Shown here piece by piece: positions 29,571-38,869 of a stretch of 64,000 bases of DNA. This stretch comes from CAWGMT01 sp963823675 (GTDB taxonomy: Bacteria; Planctomycetota; Planctomycetia; Isosphaerales; Isosphaeraceae), in NCBI GenBank assembly GCA_963823675.1, contig CAWGMT010000018.1:6348-70347 (forward strand), given 5' to 3'. The first letter of the stretch is position 1. Every line of letters starts with the position of its first letter. The notes beneath the pieces were generated by a model that worked only from the letters and a program-made list of their open reading frames with translations, made no database searches and had not been told where the DNA came from. The position numbers and the translations under genes were made by a program.

Positions 29571-32144
29571 TCAGTCACTTGCCGCCAGCCCGGGGGCGCA
29601 GAGGATTCCGAAAAGAGCCGCCGTCGGCGCGGTGTTCTGGTGGATGGTGAACTCACTGTTCAATGGTGAGCAGCGGTTATCAAACCAGCGCTCGTTGCCC
29701 GGCCAGGCGTCGATGGGCGGGTAGACGGTCTTGTGGGGCCAGGCGACGTCCCAGGGGCCCTGGCCCTCGTCACTTTGCTTCCGCCAGGGGCCGTAGGGGA
29801 TGATGCCCGGATGGGGCCGGCCTTTGCCGTTGTACCAGGCGTCCATGTGAAAGACCTCGACCGGGTGGCGCGGGCCCAGCCCCGTGACCCACGTCATGTT
29901 GAGCGCGTTAGTGCCCAGGAAGTAGTCGCAGGTGGTCCCGAGGACGGCTAGGTACCGTTTGGCCCGCGCGGGGTCGGATCGCTTCGAGACGGCATTAGCG
30001 ACGGCGAGCTGGAGCACCAGGGGCGTAGTCTGCTGGCCCACCAGCATCGGCATGTACCAGTTGCCCCCCCAGCGCAAGGCCCGCTTGCCGGCCACGTCGA
30101 CGATCGAATCGGCCGTGAACAGTACCGCCGACCGGATCCGCTCGAGCTCCGCTGCTATCGGCTTGCCCTTGCCGCCGGCCAAGGCGTAGAGCTCGGGGCC
30201 ATACTGGCCCTCATCCCAGAGGCCCGACGTTTTGGTGATGTCGGCGGTGTCCTCGAGAAACTGCGTCTCGTAGGCCTTCTCGCCGGTGAGCCGGAAGAGC
30301 GCCGCCGAGGCATACGCGCGGGGGACTTTCAGGGGAGGCTGGCGGCCGACGTCGCCGGGACGTGTATTCTTGCAAGCCCAGTCGTACGCTTCCCTCGCCT
30401 CGGCCGGCCAGTCGATTCCCTCGGGATCGGCGACCTTGGCCAGGTTCAGGCAATGGGCGAGCTGGGCGGCTGCGCCGGCGTAACGGTAGGTTGACCAGGG
30501 GTCCTCGCCCGACGCGGCCCACGTGCGGTTGACGTCTTCCCACGAGCCCTGGCCAACTTTCTTGCCGTCGGGCAGCGTTTTCTCGTCGTCGCCGAAGGCG
30601 TCGCCGGCGATGCGCAGGCCGATGCCCCCGGTACCGTAGCCTTTGCGCATGAGCTCGCGACGGAGCCGGTGGCCGAATCGCGGCAGCCACGCGGCCTCGT
30701 CGAGCAGGTCGGGCACGCCGTTTGTGCTCTCGGGGATGTTGAGCTCGCCGTCGTGGAAGTTTCGCGGGGCGAGCTCGTAGGCCAGGAGCAGCTCCTGGGC
30801 GACCCGCAGGTGCGTCTCGTAGCTATCCCAGTCGCCGGCGTCCTGGTACCAGCCCGCTGACTCGATTGGCCCCTTCGCGTGGGCCAAGAGATCCTTGGCC
30901 GCGCCTCCCTCCGATCCCCACTCGGTATAGCGGAGCGTCGTGTAAATGAGCTTGCCCGCGAAGCCCGGCGTGAGCTTCGGGTTGTGCGGCGCGGGCCGGG
31001 TGAACTCGGTGAACGGAGATTCCAGCGCGATGCCGCTCCGGTTGTGGTAGAGCCCGCGGGCAACCGTCCGGAAGGCCTCGCGATAAACGTCCGCGGCCAG
31101 GCGGAACGGGAACGAGGCGCCGATCCCGTCGACCGCGACTCGATATTGTCCACGCCGGTTGAACGACGAGAACTCGCATTCGTAGACGTCGGCCTTCAAG
31201 AAGTTGCCGTCGGGCGGCGAGTCGCTCTTGTGAAACGTCTCCTGCTGGCTGGCCGGCGCGAAACACGAGCTTTCCCGTGAACGCCGGCCGGCCGGTTGCC
31301 TGGTCGATCAGCCGAAACGGCCGGCCGGCGTAAGGACGGAGGTCCAGCGACCCGCGATCGCCCATCCAGTGATACACATAGGCAAACTTCTGAGGCGCCC
31401 TGGCACGTACCCGACGAGGTTCACGTGCACGGCTTCGGATCGTAGGTTCGCCTCGTCGAAGCGGATGGTCCACTTCCGGCCGTTCGAGGCCAGACCGCCC
31501 GTGTCGACGGTGTAGGTCTTGCCGCGAACCATGGGCCTGGGAAGGTGCAGGTAAAGCCAGTGCTCCTTGGCGTGGTCGGGGCGGGTGTTGACCGCGCGGC
31601 CGTTCTCCCAGCGGTCGACGAACCAGGCGAAGTCGGTCCCCTTGCTCTTGCGGCCAACGCTCTGGGGTGAAAGCGGCCGGGCATAGGCCGGATCGTCGGA
31701 GCTGGTGAGACGATAGCTTCCGGGCCGCGTGGCGGCGGTCGCGTCGAGCGGGCTAGCGACAACCCGTTCGTCGGACCGCGACATCCCGCGCAGGTGGTGG
31801 ACGACATGGCCCTCGTCGAAGTGCAGCATGAGGACCCGGTCGTCGAGCGGGAGAACCTCGATGAGTTTTGGCCCGGGCGATCTGGCTGATTGACGGGCCC
31901 CCTGATCGCGGCTCTGGCGCATCCGGCCGCCGCTCTGCGGCTGATCCCAGCCCTCGGGCGATGCCCGGCCCGACTTTTGCGACTCGAAGCAAAGGACGGC
32001 AACCGCGCCAGCCTGGCTCGGCGCACGCTTGCAATCCCCACCGGCCAGCGCAGAATCGGCCGCGGCCAGGAAGGCCGTGCCGATGGCCGTGAAGAGGCAG
32101 AGCAGGGGGGTTGCGCCGTCGCCGGTTCGCTTTGGTTCGGGCAC
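29571..32144 (-). CDS. Exported GH9-like glycoside hydrolase with N-terminal Ig-like domain (two frameshifts)
   Basis: About 857 residues. The best start is GTG 32144, with gaggg seven bases upstream and a signal peptide (LLCLFTAIGTAFLAAADSALA). The N-terminal half is an Ig-like/cellulase N-domain region ending with VHVNLVGYVPG. The catalytic half carries GWYQDAGDWDSYETHL (GH9 nucleophile/water-binding Asp region) and at the C-terminus CDYFLGTNALNMTWVTGLG, then NSEFTIHQNTAPTAALFG with the candidate acid Glu. Frame breaks near 31405 and 31255 split the N-terminal part. Likely acts outside the cytoplasm on beta-glucan-type polysaccharide. The substrate cannot be told. Minus strand, no operon partner seen. 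Confidence 0.82.
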
Positions 32145-32380
32145 GTCTTGACCCTCAGCATGGCCCTTTTTTGGGATCGAAGAAAAAGCTGGGCCACCTG
32201 CCTCTTTTACCACGCCCGTGCGCAGCATTGATACAGTTACATTCTCCGGACGAAAAAAAAATGGCCGGCAACAACTTCATTTCGTTGCCTTCCGCAAGTA
32301 TCCTATTGAATTCGTAGTTGGTTTCGCCGAGTGAACGAGCGTGGAACTGGCGCCGACACCAGGAGCCGCGCGGAATTGAC

Positions 32381-32463
32381 TTGGCGGAAAAGTCGTCTTT
32401 CGCTGCCGCGATCGAGCTTCCTTTCGCGGAGCGAAAGGCGACACTGATTTTGGCACTTCGCTT
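32381..32463. repeat. Dispersed palindromic repeat
   Basis: ttggcggaaaagtcgtcttt...cctttcgcggagcgaaaggc, then gacactgattttgg. The reverse complement of 45385-45442 reads the same with a shorter middle. It lies just upstream of the sedolisin gene. The palindrome ctttcgcggagcgaaag is the same one used twice-nested in the 111-bp tandem array. Confidence 0.8.
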
Positions 32464-32515
32464 CGCATCGTTCCTGAAGTCGCACGACCGTTGCAACACC
32501 TGGAGGGATTCTTCG

Positions 32516-35381
32516 ATGAGCACGAGAACAGTGTGCGGCTCGCGCCACGGCCGCTGGGCGAGACGTGCGCTCTTGGACGCCGACCTGGGATTATCTCGAA
32601 GCGCGTGCATTACTGAGCGTCACGCCGGAGGTGGTCCAGCCGACGTTCGAGCTGGAGCCCTTGGCTGGCCCGGGTTCTGCGAACGGAGCGTATGCGCCTG
32701 CGCAAATTGCACAAGCATATGGATTCAATAGCATTTCATTCAACGGCGTAGCGGGCACGGGCCGGGGTGAGACGATTGCGATCGTCGATGCGTACGACGA
32801 CCCGAACATCCAGACCGATCTGAACACCTTCGATACCCGGTTCGGGCTGCCCGCCGGGACGGTCATACGGGTCAACCAGAATGGGGGGACGGCCTATCCG
32901 GCCAGCGATCCGACGGGCGGCTGGGAGGTCGAGGAGTCGCTCGACGTGGAGTGGGCGCACGCCATGGCGCCCCAGGCGGCCATCATGCTCGTCGAGGCCA
33001 ACTCCGACAACGGTAACGACCTGCTGGCCGCCGTCTCGTACGCAGCGTCCCAGGCGAACGTCGTGTCGATGAGCTGGGGCGGCGGCGAATTCTCGGGCGA
33101 AACGGGGCTCGACAGCTCTTACTTTGACCGGTCGGGCGTAGCGTTCGTGGCGTCCTCGGGCGACGCCGGCGCTCCCGCTTCGTGGCCGGCCGTTGCGCCG
33201 GACGTTCTGTCTGTCGGCGGAACGGCCCTGTACGTGGGCGCGGGCAATGCCTGGTCGAGCGAGTCCGGCTGGAACGGCAGCGGCGGCGGTCCCAGCGTTT
33301 CGGAGTCGCAACCGTCCTACCAGAACGGCGTGGTGACGCAGACATCGGCGTCGCGAGCCACGCCGGACGTCGCCTACGACGCATCGCCGTCAACCGGCGT
33401 CGCGGTCTATGACTCCGTTCTATACAACGGCAAGGCCCCCGGTTGGATCGATGTCGGCGGCACGAGTGCCGGCGCGCCGCAGTGGTCGGCCCTCCTGGCC
33501 ATCGCCGACCAGGGCCGCGCGTCGAGCGGCCAACCAGCGCTCGACAGCAACAACCCCCAAGAAGTGATGAACATTCTGTACACGAACCTGGACGACTTCC
33601 ACGACATCCAGAGCGGCACGAGCACCGGCAGCCCGCACTATTCGTCCGGGCGCGGCTACGACTATGTCACCGGCCTGGGCTCTCCCGTGGCCAACCTGGT
33701 GGTCGGATCACTGGTTGGCACGCCCAAGCCCGCTCCCTCGGCCGACACGCTGCTATTAAGTGCGCCGTCCGCCGAGACGGCGGGGAATTCGTTCGGGCTC
33801 GTCGTCACAGCCCAGACTGCGAGCGGGATTACGGACACTGTTTATCAGGGCACGCTTCACTTCACGAGCAGCGACGTCCAGGCCGGCCTGCCGGCGAATT
33901 TTACCTTCACGGCGGCGGATCACGGAACCTACACGTTCGCGGTCACCCTCAAGTCGGCCGGCAGCCAGTCGATCACGGCGACGGACACAGCGTCTTCCGG
34001 CACTACCGGCACGCTCGCCGGGATCACCGTGAGCCCGGCCGCCGCCAACCGGTTCATCGCATCCGGCATTCCCTCATCCGCGACGCCGGGCGTGGCGCAA
34101 ACGCTGAGCGTTACCGCGGAGGATCCCTACGGCAACGTCTCGACCGCTTACGCCGGCACGGTCAAATTCACCAGCAGCGACCCGGCGGCCATCCTGCCGG
34201 CGAACTATTCGTTCATGACGGGCGATCAGGGGGTGCATACCTTCTCGCTCACCTTCGAGACCGCCGGCACGCAATCGGTCACGGTGCAGGACATCAGTTC
34301 GGGCATCACCGGCAGCCAGACCGGCATCAACGTGGGATTGGCCGCCCCGACCAAGCTGGTCGCCAGTCCGGTCTCCTCGACGGCAATTGGTCTGACCTGG
34401 ACCGGCTCGACCGGCGCCACCGGCTACCTGATCCAGGAAAGCCTCAACAGCGGCGCCGGCTGGGTTCAGGTGGGGAGCACCTCGGGCGGCACGACCTCGT
34501 TCGAGCAGACGGGCCTTACCACCGGATTCACGTACTACTACCGCGTGCTTGCGATAGCAGGCAACTTTGATTCCGGCTACAGCAACGTGGCCAGCGCGAC
34601 CCTGGGCGGCAGCGGATCGTCGCCGGGCGATACCATCTGGAGCAACTCCTACGTCCCGGAGGAGAATGCCTCCAGTTCCGGGTCGTACGAGGTGGGTGTG
34701 AAGTTCACCGCCGCCGTGGCCGGCAAAGTGACAGGGGTAAGGTTCTACAAGCAGACGGCGATGGGTGGGAACGTCCACATCGGCCATCTCTGGTCCTCGA
34801 CCGGGAAACTGCTGGCCACGGCCACATTTACGAATGAGTCGGCCTCCGGGTGGCAGCAAGTCAGCTTTTCAAGCCCGGTGCCGATCCAGGCCGATACGGT
34901 TTACGTCGTCTCGTTCTCGACGGGCGGAGGCGATTTCGGCAGCACAACCAAGTTCTTCGCGTCGAGTGGGGTCACGCGCGGGCCGCTACAGGCTCTATCC
35001 AACGGCGTCACCGGTGGCGATGGCGTCTATAATCGCGCCGGCAGTTTCCCGGATCAGAGCGGCAACGGGACGAACTACTGGGCCGACGTTGCCTTTACCC
35101 CGTCCTATGGCGGCGTCATCGCGCATGCTGCGCCCCAGCCCCCGCGGCCCAATGCAGTCGGCGGGTTCGGTATCACCCTGTTGACCGCCGGTCAATCCAG
35201 TCGCTTGCTCGCACTGGCAGAGGCGGCCGCTCCGTCGCGGCCGGCGCGCTTTGCGGCCGGCTTGCGCGGGACGATCCCCGCGGTGCTGAGCGTGTGGTCG
35301 ATTCGCGGCTTGGTGCGCCAGGCCGCGGCCCGCGCGTCCTGGCTGACGTTGCCTCGGCGTGACTTTTCAATCACGAAGTAA
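32516..35381 (+). CDS. Exported sedolisin-like (S53) protease with Ig-like, FN3 and DUF4082 domains
   Basis: About 955 residues. ATG 32516 follows ggaggg, but its frame joins the main frame only through a break near 32560. The main frame alone could start at GTG 32565. The N-terminus has the planctomycete export-type tag YLEARALLS. Protease domain: TIAIVDAYDDPN, EVEESLDVEWAHAMAP (Glu and Asp of the S53 triad), SMSWGGGEFSGE and GGTSAGAPQWSALLAI (catalytic Ser). Then two Ig-like repeats (SATPGVAQTLSVTAEDPYGN), an FN3 domain (LTWTGSTGATGYLIQESLN...YYYRVLA) and a DUF4082 beta domain (VTGVRFYKQTAMGGNVHIGH). No propeptide of usual length is present, so the peptidase may be atypical. Extracellular. 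Confidence 0.85.
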
Positions 35382-35798
35382 TCTTCGCTTTGCCCCGTGC
35401 CAGGCTTACGCGCCCGCACTCGGCGCGCATGCAAGATTGCGATTTCTTTTTTGACGACTGCACGCGGTCGCGCTCCGATCGCGATTGCGAACGAGTTTGT
35501 AACCCGGTTCCGCTTCGGCTTTCGCTGCCATTGCCATTCTACGCTCGTTCTCTGAGCCCCCAAAAACCTAAAAACTTAAGACCAACTGTCGGGTTTCGGT
35601 TCGGCACGTTGATCAATTGCTTAGTGGGCAGGTCTCGTGGCTCCCGAGCACTTGCCCTGCGCCGCCAACGGCGTCGGACCGCGTTAACTTCCGGCGGGCT
35701 CGGATTACGTTCATAGATTTGTCGCAGGAGGGTCTTTTCAATCGGGTTTCGTGGCTTTATTGCCGTTTTTCTTGTCTTCAGAACAAGGATATATGCAA
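35382..35798. other. Intergenic, with a motif shared with 37261-37306
   Basis: 417 bases without a gene. 35586-35633 (ctgtcgggtttcggttcggc, then acgttgatcaattgcttagt, gggcaggt) closely matches 37261-37306, upstream of the sigma factor gene. Probably the leader and promoter of the DUF1559 gene. Confidence 0.6.
35586..35633. repeat. Upstream motif, copy 1
   Basis: 48 bases. Aligned with 37261-37306 there is a 2-bp indel and about ten mismatches. It lies about 165 bases before the DUF1559 start. It may be a shared control element or only a duplicated remnant. Confidence 0.6.
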
Positions 35799-36923
35799 AT
35801 GAATATCGCAAGATTACGTCGATCCGCCGTGCGCGGATTCACGCTGATCGAATTGCTGGTGGTGATTGCCATCATCGCGGTCTTGATCGCCCTGCTGCTG
35901 CCCGCCGTCCAGGCGGCGCGCGAGGCGGCGCGGCGTGCGTCATGCGTCAACAACTTGAAGCAGATCACCCTCGCGGTTCTCAACTACGAGAGCGTCTACG
36001 GATCATTCCCGATGGGTGCGATCATCAATCAGGATGCGAACTACAGCTACACGTGCGCTCTGCCAAACTTCGGCTACTCTCTGTTTGCCTTGATCTTGGC
36101 CAACATGGAGCAAGCGCCGGTATTTAGCTCCATCAATTTCCTCTTCCCCCCCGGGGGCAATAACTACCTGGGGCAGAATTCGGGCGCGATCAACAACACG
36201 GGAATGATCACTCGGATCAATTCCTATGTTTGTCCCTCCGACTTCGCGCAGACGCCGTTTCCGATCAGCCTCACAACCAACGGTTACTCGCAGAGCTCGT
36301 ACGCCGGCTCGGCCGGAACCTTCGACATCTGGCGCTGGAATTGCGGCTGTCCGCCGGGAACCGGCGGGCTTTCCTGCCAGGGCAGCGAGCAGATCGCTGG
36401 AGACGGCGTCTTCTTTGGCAACGTGTCGATTCGCCTTCAGAGCATTACCGACGGCGCCAGTAACACGATTGCCGTTGGCGAGACATCGAAGTACCAGAAC
36501 GATCTCGACACGGAATTCAACTCGTGGTCGCGAGCTCTTTGGTTTGGCTCGTCGAATCCCGGCAGCACCCGGCCTGAAGGGAACGCCTCGACCGTTCCCC
36601 GCATGAATGCGCCCTTCTACCTCGGGGACGCCGACGGCGGCCCTTCGGGCCCCAAGTACACGCAGTCGCTGGCCCCGACGGGTGAGGTCAATGGTTGGCT
36701 CTACCTTCAAAACGGCTTCGACTGCCGGGTCCTGGGCCAGTTTGGCTTCCACAGCCAGCATCCCGGCGGAGCTAATTTCTCGTTTTGCGACGGGTCGGTC
36801 AAGTTCCTCAAGGAAACGATCGACATGGGCAACCCCAACTTCACCCCGCCGATCAACATCGGCGTCTATCGCCAGTTGAGCACGCGCAAAGGCGGCGAGG
36901 TGATCAGCAGTGACACGTATTGA
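35799..36923 (+). CDS. DUF1559 protein with type II pseudopilin N-terminus
   Basis: 374 residues from ATG 35799, with aagga at better spacing than for the ATG two codons upstream. Prepilin cleavage site and hydrophobic helix GFTLIELLVVIAIIAVLIAL, then the DUF1559 start LLPAVQAAREAARRASCVNN / LKQITLAVLNYESVYGSFP. The C-terminus has the family closing motif GFHSQHPGGANFSFCDGSVK followed by FLKETID. Exported and inserted through the type II/IV pilin pathway. Planctomycete genomes carry dozens of these, with unknown surface roles. A small lipoprotein gene follows 46 bases downstream. Confidence 0.95.
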   Translation: MNIARLRRSAVRGFTLIELLVVIAIIAVLIALLLPAVQAAREAARRASCVNNLKQITLAVLNYESVYGSFPMGAIINQDANYSYTCALPNFGYSLFALILANMEQAPVFSSINFLFPPGGNNYLGQNSGAINNTGMITRINSYVCPSDFAQTPFPISLTTNGYSQSSYAGSAGTFDIWRWNCGCPPGTGGLSCQGSEQIAGDGVFFGNVSIRLQSITDGASNTIAVGETSKYQNDLDTEFNSWSRALWFGSSNPGSTRPEGNASTVPRMNAPFYLGDADGGPSGPKYTQSLAPTGEVNGWLYLQNGFDCRVLGQFGFHSQHPGGANFSFCDGSVKFLKETIDMGNPNFTPPINIGVYRQLSTRKGGEVISSDTY

Positions 36924-36969
36924 ACATCAACCGAGAAAGCATGAACACACCAAGGTGAGGAGTTACGCG

Positions 36970-37206
36970 ATGCGCGTTCTTGCCGTCGAGTTGGTACGGA
37001 CCGTGAAACTGGGTCTCGCTCCGTGCTTCGCCCTTGGTCTACTGGTCGGGTGTGGCCCGGGCGACGGCAGTGCGATCCCGCCTTCTGCTGCGCCGGGCTC
37101 TCAAGCGGCGCTCGCCAAGCCCCCGACGCTAACTCCACTGGAGAAAAGGAACACCAAGGGGGCCGCGAGAGCCGCTTCGACTTCTGAGCCTGCGAGCGCC
37201 GAGTAA
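36970..37206 (+). CDS. Small lipoprotein
   Basis: 78 residues from ATG 36970 (MRVLAVELVRTVKLGLAP), preceded by ggagttacgcg. A type II signal peptide ends in the lipobox LLVGC, so a mature N-terminal Cys is expected. The rest is Pro/Ala/Ser/Thr-rich, low complexity and has no known domain. Small lipoproteins of this kind often follow DUF1559 genes in planctomycetes, and the 46-base gap suggests cotranscription here. Confidence 0.75.
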   Translation: MRVLAVELVRTVKLGLAPCFALGLLVGCGPGDGSAIPPSAAPGSQAALAKPPTLTPLEKRNTKGAARAASTSEPASAE

Positions 37207-37260
37207 GAAACCGCTTCCCGACTATGCTTTTGGTCTGCGCTCCGAAATAATTAAAACACC

Positions 37261-37306
37261 CTGTCGGGTTTCCGTTCGGCGTGTTGATTAATGCAGTAGG
37301 GCAGGT
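37261..37306. repeat. Upstream motif, copy 2
   Basis: ctgtcgggtttccgttcggc, then gtgttgattaatgcagtagg, gcaggt: the partner of 35586-35633. Here it precedes the sigma factor start by about 55 bases. Confidence 0.6.
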
Positions 37307-37361
37307 GGTGGGGCTTGATAGCGGTTGCTCTGGGCCTGTCCATTCCGCGAAAGGGCGCGTC

Positions 37362-38027
37362 ATGAACACTCCGGCCTCGGTGACACGGTTGATTCATCTT
37401 CTCCGTTCGCAGGATACGGCCGTGCGCGACATGGCCGCCGGCATGATCTGGCAGCGCTACTTTCGCGAGCTTCTCAACTTGGCCCGCCGGAACCTTGATC
37501 GGCGGGCCCGCCATCGGGCCGATGAGGAGGACGTGCTCCAGAGCATGTTCCAGAGCTTTTGCACCCGGCAAGCGCGCGGCGACTTTCACCTGGCCGATCG
37601 CGATGAGCTGTGGAAGCTTCTGGTCACGATCACGCTCCGCAAGGCGCGCAACGCCTCCAAGGCCCAGCGTCGCGAGAAGCGCGACGTCGAGCGCGAGCAG
37701 GCCGCCGGAACGGAGGCGGGCTCCGACTCGAGCTGCATGCGCTGGGAGCTCGAGCAAATGGACGCCGCCGGGCCCTCGCCCGCGGAGGCTGCGCTCTTGA
37801 ACGAGACGCTCGAGCGGCGGCTCGAGTCGCTCGCCGACTCGGAGCTCAGGCAAATCGCTCTCTGGCGCCTGGAAGGCTATTGCAACCGGGAAATCGCCGA
37901 GCGGCTCGACTGCACCGAGCGCTCGGTCGAGCGAAAACTCGAACGGATTCGCAGCAAGTGGTCGGCGTGGGACGACCAACAGTCTTCACGCCGCCGCGTG
38001 GCGCCGCGCGAGGTCGAGCCGGCATAG
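37362..38027 (+). CDS. ECF RNA polymerase sigma factor
   Basis: 221 residues from ATG 37362 (MNTPASVTRLIHLLRSQDTA). Region 2: AAGMIWQRYFRELLNLARRN, DEEDVLQSMFQSFCTRQARG and ELWKLLVTITLRKARNASKA. Region 4: LADSELRQIALWRLEGYCNR and EIAERLDCTERSVERKLERI. The IWQRYF...EEDVLQSMFQSF pattern is that of a planctomycete ECF group found beside large Ser/Thr kinases. Downstream lie a membrane protein (26 bases away) and a kinase-TPR gene, so the three probably form one signalling unit. Confidence 0.93.
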   Translation: MNTPASVTRLIHLLRSQDTAVRDMAAGMIWQRYFRELLNLARRNLDRRARHRADEEDVLQSMFQSFCTRQARGDFHLADRDELWKLLVTITLRKARNASKAQRREKRDVEREQAAGTEAGSDSSCMRWELEQMDAAGPSPAEAALLNETLERRLESLADSELRQIALWRLEGYCNREIAERLDCTERSVERKLERIRSKWSAWDDQQSSRRRVAPREVEPA

Positions 38028-38053
38028 GCACGGGGCCAGAATTCGAGGTCATC

Positions 38054-38722
38054 ATGGCTGGGCAGAGGATGTTGACTGGAACGGCACAGACCGCTTCAAA
38101 CGTGATGGGCGCCGCATTCCGCCTCGTTCGTCGTGCCGCTCTGAGCCTGGGCGTTTGGCTCTTGCCGCTCGTCGTGGCGGCCCTGACTGCCGCCGCGCTC
38201 TGCGGCAGCTTGAGCTTTCACAGGGGCTCGGGACCCACCCCTGACCGAGATAGCGTCGTCATCGATGGAGAAAAGCCATTCTCGATCATCGATCTGTACT
38301 ACTCGCGCGACTATATCGAGGTGGTCAAGAAGGCGCAAGAAGAGCACCGCGATATCCTCGCCAACGTCCAGGCACTCGAGTCGGCGTGGAACGCGGCTTC
38401 GCCTGCCATGCCCTTGACGATCGAGCTTATCAGCTCGGTGCTCCCCGAGCCGTTCACCGGCAAGTCGCCCGCTCCAGGGCTCAGAGCCAAAGCGGCGGTT
38501 AACGAGACCAATTTCCAGGAGCTCCGCCCGCTTCTCGATGACGTTCGCAACCTGATCCTCGAAGGCGACGGCTCCGGATGCGGCCTTTTACGCTGTTCCG
38601 GCTATCAAGCCCAGCCGGTCGACAAAGCTAGGAACTCGAGCGCAGGGTCGCGCGACAAGGACGCGGGCTCGATTAACCTCGGACCGGCAAAACTCGCACC
38701 CGGCCCAGTCGAGACGTTCTGA
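38054..38722 (+). CDS. Single-pass membrane protein between sigma factor and kinase
   Basis: 222 residues from ATG 38054 (MAGQRMLTGTAQTASN). One transmembrane helix (LSLGVWLLPLVVAALTAAAL) and an outer, partly helical domain (YYSRDYIEVVKKAQEEHRDI, ETNFQELRPLLDDVRNLILE). No family recognised. It follows the sigma gene by 26 bases and precedes the kinase by about 150. It may be a membrane partner of the sigma/kinase pair, but it has no visible anti-sigma motif. Confidence 0.65.
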   Translation: MAGQRMLTGTAQTASNVMGAAFRLVRRAALSLGVWLLPLVVAALTAAALCGSLSFHRGSGPTPDRDSVVIDGEKPFSIIDLYYSRDYIEVVKKAQEEHRDILANVQALESAWNAASPAMPLTIELISSVLPEPFTGKSPAPGLRAKAAVNETNFQELRPLLDDVRNLILEGDGSGCGLLRCSGYQAQPVDKARNSSAGSRDKDAGSINLGPAKLAPGPVETF

Positions 38723-38869
38723 CGGTCGTCAGACTATCGTGAAGCTTACCTTGAGTTTATAATGTGAGATACAATGCGAGATATGATGCAGGCGTGTGCG
38801 GGGATCGCGAACCAGGGGACTTGACGCTGGTGCGCCGGCTCTTTCCGTGTACATCGCGAGGATGATCCA

